NCBI GenBank assembly: GCA_031288575.1
Contig: JAITRD010000123.1
Span: forward strand, 1-7,224
Reading direction: 5' to 3'
From: Treponema sp.
GTDB taxonomy: Bacteria > Spirochaetota > Spirochaetia > Treponematales > Breznakiellaceae
DNA: 7,224 nt
Position numbers and translations under genes: made by a program
Shown: positions 1-4,673 of the stretch, in pieces
Layout: the number at the start of each line of letters is the position of its first letter
Numbering within the stretch: the first letter of the stretch is position 1
Notes under the pieces: generated by a model
The model's database searches: none
What the model was told of the DNA's origin: nothing
The model's input: only the letters and a program-made list of their open reading frames with translations

Positions 1-1026
1 TCCCATAAGGATGTCCTGTCCGCAAAAGATATTGATCTGGTCAGTATCTGTACCCCGCCCTACTGCCATGCGGAGATAGCCATCGACTTTCTTAAGGCGG
101 GGAAAAATGTAATCGTGGAAAAACCCATGGCCGCTTCCCTGGAAGAATGCGACGCCATGATTGCCGCCGCCAAGGCAAGCGGCAAGGTTTTTTCAGTAAT
201 CGCCCAAAACCGTTTCCGGGACCCGATTATGAACCTGAAAACGGTACTGGACAGCGGGAAAATAGGCCGGGTGGTTCATGCCCAGGTGGACTCCTATTGG
301 TGGCGGGGGCACTCTTATTATGACCTATGGTGGCGGGGCACCTGGGAAAAAGAGGGGGGCGGCTGTACCTTGAACCACGCGGTTCACCACATTGACATGC
401 TGGGGTGGATGCTGGGGCGGCCTGACCGGGTCAGCGCCATTTTGAGCAATGCCTCCCATGACAATGCCGAGGTGGAAGATATCTCCGTTGCGGTTATGGG
501 TTACGGCGGCGGGGAAAATTCCGGAACCGGCGGACTCTGCGCCCCCGGGGCTTTGGCCCAGGTAACCAGTTCGGTTATCCATCACGGGGAGGAACAGCAG
601 CTTATTTTCCAGGGGGAAAAGGCCCGGATATCCGCTCCCTGGAAGGTGTACGCATCCCAGCCCCAGCCGAACGGCTTTCCCCTTGAGGATACCGCCGCGG
701 AAAAGGAATTGCAGGATTACTACGATTCTTTGCCTAAGCTTGCTTGCATCGGTCATGCCGGCCAGATTGATAATGTAATGACCGCCCTTGAAACCGGCAA
801 GGATATTCTTATTAAAGGCGAAGACGGCAGGCTTACGATCGAGCTTATCACCGCTATTTATAAGGCAGGCACGGAACAATGTACCATAAAGCTGCCTATC
901 CAAAGGGACGATCCCTTTTATACGGCGGCGGGAATCATGGAAAGGGTTCCCCATTTTTATAAAAAATCCGCCTCGGTACAGGATTTTGAAGGCAATATCA
1001 CCCTGGGCGGTGATTACAAAAAATAG
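1..1026 (+). CDS. Gfo/Idh/MocA-family NAD(P)-dependent oxidoreductase, 5'-partial
   Basis: The frame is open from base 1 to the TAG at 1024-1026, giving 341 visible residues. The family is normally about 350-400 residues, so only some 30-50 N-terminal residues, including the GxGxxG dinucleotide loop, lie outside the window. The GTG at 115 is not the start, because the sequence before it (SICTPPYCHAEIAIDFLKAG) is the conserved end of the Rossmann domain. Next comes the family EKP motif (118-126), whose Lys (121-123) is the usual catalytic and cofactor contact. The C-terminal domain carries GGGCTLNHAVHHIDML (355-402). The catalytic-type His is at 385-387, and Asn (373-375) sits where many relatives have Asp. 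A WWRG motif occurs twice (298-309 and 328-339). Members oxidise or reduce sugars, inositols or amino-sugar derivatives in the cytoplasm; the substrate here cannot be read from the sequence. The family call is firm. It is followed after 38 bp by a second family member. Confidence 0.92.
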   Translation, partial: SHKDVLSAKDIDLVSICTPPYCHAEIAIDFLKAGKNVIVEKPMAASLEECDAMIAAAKASGKVFSVIAQNRFRDPIMNLKTVLDSGKIGRVVHAQVDSYWWRGHSYYDLWWRGTWEKEGGGCTLNHAVHHIDMLGWMLGRPDRVSAILSNASHDNAEVEDISVAVMGYGGGENSGTGGLCAPGALAQVTSSVIHHGEEQQLIFQGEKARISAPWKVYASQPQPNGFPLEDTAAEKELQDYYDSLPKLACIGHAGQIDNVMTALETGKDILIKGEDGRLTIELITAIYKAGTEQCTIKLPIQRDDPFYTAAGIMERVPHFYKKSASVQDFEGNITLGGDYKK

Positions 1027-1051
1027 TCTTTGGGAGATAATACTATACTAT

Positions 1052-1057
1052 AAGGAG
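1052..1057 (+). promoter_or_regulatory. Ribosome binding site of the second oxidoreductase
   Basis: AAGGAG ends 7 bases before the ATG at 1065, an ideal Shine-Dalgarno sequence that fixes this start. The 38-bp gap after the upstream stop has no terminator-like hairpin, so the two genes are probably co-transcribed. Confidence 0.85.
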
Positions 1058-1064
1058 AAATATT

Positions 1065-2144
1065 ATGGCAAAAACATCTGACGGTATGAATTTTGCGCCC
1101 AAGGGCAAACCCAATCCGGTTGTCGGAAAGGGGGAATTTGTTTTCGCGGCTATTGCCCTGGACCACGGTCATATCTACGGCATGTGCAATGGGCTCATTG
1201 AAGCCGGCGGAACCCTGAAAAGCGTTTATGACCCGGATCCTAAAAAGCTTGATGTCTTTATAGAAAAATTTCCCGGGACCATCAGGGCAAGAAGCGAGGA
1301 GGAGATCCTCTCCGATAAGGAAATAACCCTCGTGGCGGGAGCGGCGGTTACCTCGGAGCGGTGCGCCCTGGGCCTGCGGGTTATGTCGGCGGGCAAGGAC
1401 TACTTTACCGATAAGGCCCCCCTCACCACCCTGGAACAGCTTGACGCCGCCAAAGCCAAGGCCAGGGAAACCGGGAAAAAGTACATGGTCTATTACAGTG
1501 AACGGCTCCATGTGGAAAGCGCGGTCTTTGCGGGGCAGCTTATTGCCGAAGGGGCCATCGGCAGGGTTATCCAGGTTTTAGGAACCGGGCCCCACCGGCT
1601 GGGCGCCGCGGGCCGGCCCGACTGGTTTTTTATCAAAGAAAAATACGGGGGGATCCTCTGCGATATCGGCAGCCATCAAATTGAACAGTTCCTTTTTTAC
1701 GCCGGTGTTAAGGACGCCCGGGTGGCCTACAGCCAGATAGCTAACTTTAATCACCCCGAATATCCAGAATTGGACGACTTTGGCGACGCCACCCTGGTGG
1801 GGGACAACGGGGCGACCCAGTATTTCCGGGTTGACTGGTTTACCCCCGACGGTTTGCAGATGTGGGGGGACGGCAGGTCTTTTATCCTGGGGACCGAAGG
1901 ATTTATTGAACAGCGGAAATATATGAACATCGGGCAAAAAGGTTCCGGGGGCGGCCATGTTTATCTTGCCAATCAATATGAGGAAACCTACTACAACGTA
2001 AACGGCAAAGTGGGGTATCCCTTTTTCGGCCAGCTTATCCTGGACTGTTTAAACCGTACCGAAAACGCCATGACCCAGGAACACGCCTTTAAAGCGGCGG
2101 AACTCTGCGTTAAGGCCCAAATACAGGCGGTAAAAATAAAATAG
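1065..2144 (+). CDS. Gfo/Idh/MocA-family oxidoreductase with atypical motifs
   Basis: This is a complete 359-residue protein with a strong Shine-Dalgarno sequence at its ATG. The N-terminal Rossmann domain (about 24-140) has AAIALDHGHIYGM (residues 28-40) where classical members have a GxGxxG loop. It has DKAPLTT (116-122) in place of EKP, with Lys117 in the expected place. The C-terminal domain (about 145-359) holds GGILCDIGSHQIEQF (195-209), which supplies the usual catalytic pair Asp200 and His204. A catalytically competent oxidoreductase is therefore likely. The first about 20 residues (SDGMNFAPKGKPNP) form a short extension before the first beta strand. The neighbour upstream is a different member of the same superfamily, so the pair may act in sequence, or as oxidase and reductase, on one sugar. 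That is inference. The substrate is unknown, and cofactor preference cannot be read reliably from the altered loop. Confidence 0.9.
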   Translation: MAKTSDGMNFAPKGKPNPVVGKGEFVFAAIALDHGHIYGMCNGLIEAGGTLKSVYDPDPKKLDVFIEKFPGTIRARSEEEILSDKEITLVAGAAVTSERCALGLRVMSAGKDYFTDKAPLTTLEQLDAAKAKARETGKKYMVYYSERLHVESAVFAGQLIAEGAIGRVIQVLGTGPHRLGAAGRPDWFFIKEKYGGILCDIGSHQIEQFLFYAGVKDARVAYSQIANFNHPEYPELDDFGDATLVGDNGATQYFRVDWFTPDGLQMWGDGRSFILGTEGFIEQRKYMNIGQKGSGGGHVYLANQYEETYYNVNGKVGYPFFGQLILDCLNRTENAMTQEHAFKAAELCVKAQIQAVKIK

Positions 2145-2159
2145 CCGTTTTTTGCCCTT

Positions 2160-3068
2160 TCAGGACTCTGCTTGTTCCCAGGCGCGGATAAACTGAAGGG
2201 CATACTGCTGGATGCCGCTGAAATAGGCATCGATAAAATAAGCCAGCTCCCGGCCCACATAACGGTAATGCCAGCTTTCCCAGCGGTAACCGGTAACTTC
2301 CTCATAACCCTGGGGAAAGGAAAGGGACCAGCCGAAACGGCCGGCGTTAGCCAGTATCCAGCGGCCGGCGGCGGTTTTCGCAAAGGAATCGTCAATGGAA
2401 CCGAAATCCGCCACAAGCCCGGTCTGATGCTGGCTATGACCGGGCCGGGCCGATTCCCGGTCCGCCGCTTCCTGCCCCAGCTCCCGGACATTGCGGGCAT
2501 AGACCTCTTCCTGGTAGGCATAGGATCGGTAGGCGGAGGAAACGGTCAGGATTACCCCTTCGGCGGCGGCGGCGGCGGCCATCTCTTCCAGGGCATCCGC
2601 CGCGGCCCGGCGCAGCCTGAGCCCCGGGCGGTTTATCCGGTAGGAACCGCCCCCCAATTCGGTAAGGTCCTCCGGCTCATAACCGGAAGGGAGGGGGTTC
2701 TTTTTATCCACCAGAACCTTAAGCCAGGGATCCCCCTCCAGGGCGGCCAGCAGATCCAGGATAAAGCCGGGGCCTTCGGAGGCCAGCGCGGATACCTCCC
2801 GGACAAATTCCGGGGGGATTTCCGCTTTTTCCAAAACATCCCGTAAAAAATCATCAAAAACAAGTTCCAGATCCCGCTCCTCCAGGTATTGTCCCAGGGC
2901 ATCCTCAGAATTTTCCCGGCTTATGTCTTCCCCGATTAATATCAGGGCTTTTTCCTGAACGGATTCGGAAGTTTTGGCGGCTTCCTGCCGGGAACAGGAA
3001 CCTAAAAAAAGGGCAAAAACTATAAACAGGGCAAAAATTCCGGGTTTATCCGGCATATCGGTGATCAT
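2160..3068 (-). CDS. VanY-type D-alanyl-D-alanine carboxypeptidase, predicted lipoprotein
   Basis: This 302-residue protein is predicted to remove the terminal D-Ala from peptidoglycan stem peptides (peptidase M15B, zinc-dependent). The N-terminus has a hydrophobic stretch (residues 11-22) ending in the lipobox LGSC with Cys25, so the mature protein is probably lipid-anchored outside the inner membrane. The core domain begins near KNPLPSGYEPEDL (123-135). It continues with SAYRSYAYQ (178-186), then PGHSQHQTGLVAD (209-221) with zinc ligands His214 and Asp221, then WESWHYRYVG (263-272) with catalytic Glu264 and zinc ligand His267. All expected active-site residues are present. Residues 26-120 form a charged helical linker not typical of the minimal domain. 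The start is uncertain: ATG at 3068 and in-frame ATG at 3056 (Met5) both lack a good Shine-Dalgarno, and the signal peptide works from either. It converges on the oxidoreductase operon with 15 bp between the stops. It could act in cell-wall recycling rather than glycopeptide resistance, since no vanHAX genes are nearby. Confidence 0.9.
   Translation of the reverse strand: MITDMPDKPGIFALFIVFALFLGSCSRQEAAKTSESVQEKALILIGEDISRENSEDALGQYLEERDLELVFDDFLRDVLEKAEIPPEFVREVSALASEGPGFILDLLAALEGDPWLKVLVDKKNPLPSGYEPEDLTELGGGSYRINRPGLRLRRAAADALEEMAAAAAAEGVILTVSSAYRSYAYQEEVYARNVRELGQEAADRESARPGHSQHQTGLVADFGSIDDSFAKTAAGRWILANAGRFGWSLSFPQGYEEVTGYRWESWHYRYVGRELAYFIDAYFSGIQQYALQFIRAWEQAES
2561..2578. repeat. (CGG)6 triplet repeat inside the carboxypeptidase gene
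   Basis: Six uninterrupted CGG units on the + strand read as consecutive GCC codons on the coding strand. They encode the Ala run at residues 164-169 in the helix just before the SAYRS motif. Slippage would change the number of Ala residues without breaking the frame. It may simply reflect codon bias in an Ala-rich helix. Confidence 0.6.
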
Positions 3069-3069
3069 G

Positions 3070-3082
3070 GCATAAACTATGC
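3070..3082. promoter_or_regulatory. Short inverted repeat next to the carboxypeptidase start (possible operator)
   Basis: The sequence is GCATA-AAC-TATGC, a perfect 5-bp inverted repeat directly upstream of the ATG at 3068. Its position would suit an operator, or a small hairpin at the 5' end of the mRNA. Five-base arms are common by chance, so this is only a candidate. Confidence 0.25.
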
Positions 3083-3176
3083 AGAAAAAAGCGGGAAATT
3101 TCCAGTGATGGCCCCCTCCTCCTCAGGGCTCCTGCATTTACCGCTTAAACCTCCCCCGAATGGAACAATAAGGCCG

Positions 3177-3304
3177 GCTGGGCGGGCAAAATTCCCCAGG
3201 GGGTCACTTGACCGAAGCTTTGCACCATCTGACCCTCTCGGGAGCAAGCCAAAACCTCCTCGTGCAAAGCAAGCGTGACCCCCTGGGGAATTTTGCCCCC
3301 CAGC
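3177..3304. repeat. Long inverted repeat forming a strong stem-loop
   Basis: The arm at 3184-3207 is the exact reverse complement of 3275-3298 (24 bp). Pairing extends outward by six pairs (3177-3182 with 3299-3304) if C3183 is bulged. Closer to the loop, GCTTTGCAC (3217-3225) pairs with GTGCAAAGC (3262-3270), and CTTG/CAAG (3207-3210 with 3270-3273) could pair as an alternative. The apical loop is about 36 bases. A transcript of either strand would form a very stable hairpin. There is no adjacent long U-tract on either side, so it is not a typical intrinsic terminator, although it may still stop or protect RNA. Confidence 0.85.
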
Positions 3305-3338
3305 AGGTTATTTTTGTTACAGTTCAACAGTAGGTTAT
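3301..3338. repeat. Pair of 11-bp direct repeats at the right side of the palindromic element
   Basis: CAGCAGGTTAT (3301-3311) and CAGTAGGTTAT (3328-3338) match at 10 of 11 positions with a 27-bp period, between the inner stem and the right terminal repeat. The left side of the element has no equivalent copy. It could be a protein-binding site or a remnant of rearrangement. Confidence 0.45.
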
Positions 3339-3373
3339 AAAAGTAAACGCAGGAGCCCGGTTAATGCTTCCGG

Positions 3374-3402
3374 TGTACAAACCCCCGTAATTCGCATAGT
3401 AT
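3374..3402 (+). promoter_or_regulatory. Putative sigma70-like promoter of the fliG-like gene
   Basis: TGTACA (3374-3379) resembles a -35 box. It is followed after 17 bp by TAGTAT (3397-3402), which fits the TANNNT form of a -10 box. The predicted transcript start would fall at or next to the ATG at 3408, implying a leaderless mRNA; this agrees with the lack of a Shine-Dalgarno sequence there. Both boxes match consensus only partly. No sigma28-type flagellar promoter is visible. Confidence 0.35.
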
Positions 3403-3407
3403 AAAGT

Positions 3408-4673
3408 ATGGGAAAATTTCATCTCCCCGGTATAAATGCCTACCGCCAGGTGTTAAAACAGAAGAATTCTTCCCCGGAGGTTCAGCCCGCGGGCGCCCGG
3501 GACCTCCCGGAGGAAGATGAGGTTTTGAATCAAACCGGGGCTGTTTATAAAAATCCCGTTGAGGGTTTTCTCAAGGCCGGCCCGGCAGTTCCTCCGGGGC
3601 AAATAAAAAAGCCCCGGGGGGGATTCCTCCGGCGTCCGCCTAAAATTTCCCCGTCGCCGGAAACCGCCGGGCAGCGGGATTCTAAATACCGGCGGCTTGC
3701 CAAATTTCTTATCCTGATTGGCAGCGACGATGCCGCCCAGGTCCTCTCTTTTCTGGACCTTGAGCAGGCGGAAGCAATTTCAAAGGAAATAGCCTCGGTC
3801 CGGGGCATTGGGGGGGACGAGGCGGAGGACATTCTGGAGGAATTTCGCTCCCTCCTTGCCAATTTTTACCACTACGGGGGCATTTCTGTGGGCGGGGTCG
3901 ATACGGCCCGCCGGATTTTATACGCCGCCTACGGCCCGGAAAAGGGGGAGACCCTCCTGAACAAGGCGCTTCCCCAAACCAAGGAAAACCCCTTGGGTTT
4001 TCTGGAGGATTTTTCCGGGAAAGATTTGGCCCTGCTTTTAAAGAACGAAATCCCCGTAACCGCGGCCCTGATCCTTTCCCGGCTTTCTCCCCGCCTGTCC
4101 GCGGATATCCTTGCCAATATGGATGAGGGCCGCAAGGCCGAGGTGGCCCGGTGCATTGCCCGGCAAAGGGAAATTGCCCCGGAGGTGCTTGAACAGGTTG
4201 CCGCGGGGCTGCGGGAAAGGGCCCGCCATATCGGCGGTACCGACGCGGACAGCGTTGACGGCATGGGGGCGCTCACGGCCATCCTGAAGTCCTCGGGCTT
4301 TGCCTTTGGGGACCGAATTCTGGATGAACTTGCGGAAGACAGCCCGGAACTGGGCCGGACCCTGAAGGAAAGGCTCCATACCCTGGATGACGTGGTCAAA
4401 ATGGACGATATTCCCTTGCAGAAAAAGCTTCAGGACATGTCGGACCGGGAGATTGCCCTGCTCCTTAAAGGCCGCCATGAAGCGTTTGCTGAGAAGATCC
4501 TCTCCAATGTTTCCGCCCAGCGGCGGGCCCTTATCCGGGAAGAGGGAGAAATCATGGGCGGGGTTTTGAAAAAAGATGCCGATGCCGCGGCCCGGGATTT
4601 TCTTGCCTGGTTCAGGCTAAACCGGGAAGAGGGGCGTATTTTATTAATTGATGACGGGGATATAATTTTATGA
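3408..4673 (+). CDS. fliG: FliG-like flagellar motor switch protein (spirochaetal FliG1-type paralogue)
   Basis: This 421-residue protein is longer than the usual FliG of about 330-345. Residues 1-93 form a Pro- and charge-rich extension with no recognisable domain. A FliG N-domain follows (about 94-158, YRRLAKFLILIGSDDAAQVL onward), then a middle domain (about 165-275), then a good FliG C-domain (about 325-410) with DDVVKMDDIPLQKKL (327-341), LLLKG (351-355), AEKILSNVS (361-369) and an acidic pair Glu378-Glu379 at the torque-helix position. The middle-domain EHPQ motif that contacts FliM in canonical FliG is changed to EIPV (214-217), which suggests altered partner binding. FliG normally sits on the MS-ring FliF in the cytoplasm and transmits torque from the stator. 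Spirochaetes are known to carry two FliGs, with FliG2 the core switch protein and FliG1 an accessory one; the context here, away from fliF, fits FliG1. ATG 3408 lacks a Shine-Dalgarno and a stop lies just upstream. TTG 3525, after GGAGG, is an alternative start. The stop overlaps the next gene. Confidence 0.82.
   Translation: MGKFHLPGINAYRQVLKQKNSSPEVQPAGARDLPEEDEVLNQTGAVYKNPVEGFLKAGPAVPPGQIKKPRGGFLRRPPKISPSPETAGQRDSKYRRLAKFLILIGSDDAAQVLSFLDLEQAEAISKEIASVRGIGGDEAEDILEEFRSLLANFYHYGGISVGGVDTARRILYAAYGPEKGETLLNKALPQTKENPLGFLEDFSGKDLALLLKNEIPVTAALILSRLSPRLSADILANMDEGRKAEVARCIARQREIAPEVLEQVAAGLRERARHIGGTDADSVDGMGALTAILKSSGFAFGDRILDELAEDSPELGRTLKERLHTLDDVVKMDDIPLQKKLQDMSDREIALLLKGRHEAFAEKILSNVSAQRRALIREEGEIMGGVLKKDADAAARDFLAWFRLNREEGRILLIDDGDIIL
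4656..4660 (+). promoter_or_regulatory. Ribosome binding site and coupled start of the M16 peptidase
   Basis: GGGGA, inside the end of the fliG-like frame, lies 9 bases before the ATG at 4670. The ATG shares bases with the fliG-like TGA (ATGA, 4670-4673). This arrangement indicates translational coupling, with terminating ribosomes re-initiating on the peptidase frame. Confidence 0.6.

Larger units (their letters stand above)
3126..3358. mobile_element. MITE-like palindromic element (233 bp) with terminal inverted repeats
   Basis: The ends form imperfect terminal inverted repeats: 3126-3152 matches the reverse complement of 3332-3358 at 21 of 27 positions, and the outermost 10 bp (GGGCTCCTGC / GCAGGAGCCC) are identical. 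Inside lies a second, stronger inverted repeat (3177-3207 with 3275-3304), so the whole unit can fold into one long hairpin or cruciform. There is no transposase, and the only open frame (60 codons, minus strand) runs across the palindrome arms. This is the architecture of a non-autonomous miniature inverted-repeat element. No target-site duplication is visible: the left flank ends CCTCA and the right flank begins GGTTA, so insertion is inferred from structure alone. It occupies most of the 339-bp divergent intergenic region. A lineage-specific regulatory palindrome is the alternative. Confidence 0.6.

Noticed and set aside
115..117. GTG 115 as the start of the first oxidoreductase
   Set aside because: The frame continues upstream to base 1 with conserved Rossmann-domain residues, so the gene is cut by the window edge and does not start here.
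2127..2160. Terminator between the convergent oxidoreductase and carboxypeptidase genes
   Set aside because: There is a run of six T residues at the gene junction, but only a 3-bp stem can be drawn before it. A shared terminator may overlap the coding ends, but none is convincing.
3114..3124. Strong Shine-Dalgarno-like GAGGAGGAGG on the minus strand upstream of the carboxypeptidase
   Set aside because: It is about 50 bases from ATG 3068 and no ATG, GTG or TTG start in that frame lies near it, so it cannot serve as the ribosome binding site of that gene.
3145..3327. 60-codon open frame on the minus strand in the intergenic region
   Set aside because: It runs across both arms of the palindrome, so its two ends encode mirror-related sequence (IPQGVTLAL and QVTPWGIL). 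There is no Shine-Dalgarno before its ATG. It is best explained as an open frame created by the repeat, though it could be annotated as a hypothetical protein elsewhere.
3126..3358. Integron attC site
   Set aside because: Some treponemes carry integrons and the hairpin is the right general size, but the ends do not show the RYYYAAC / GTTRRRY core sites, and no integrase or cassette genes are present.
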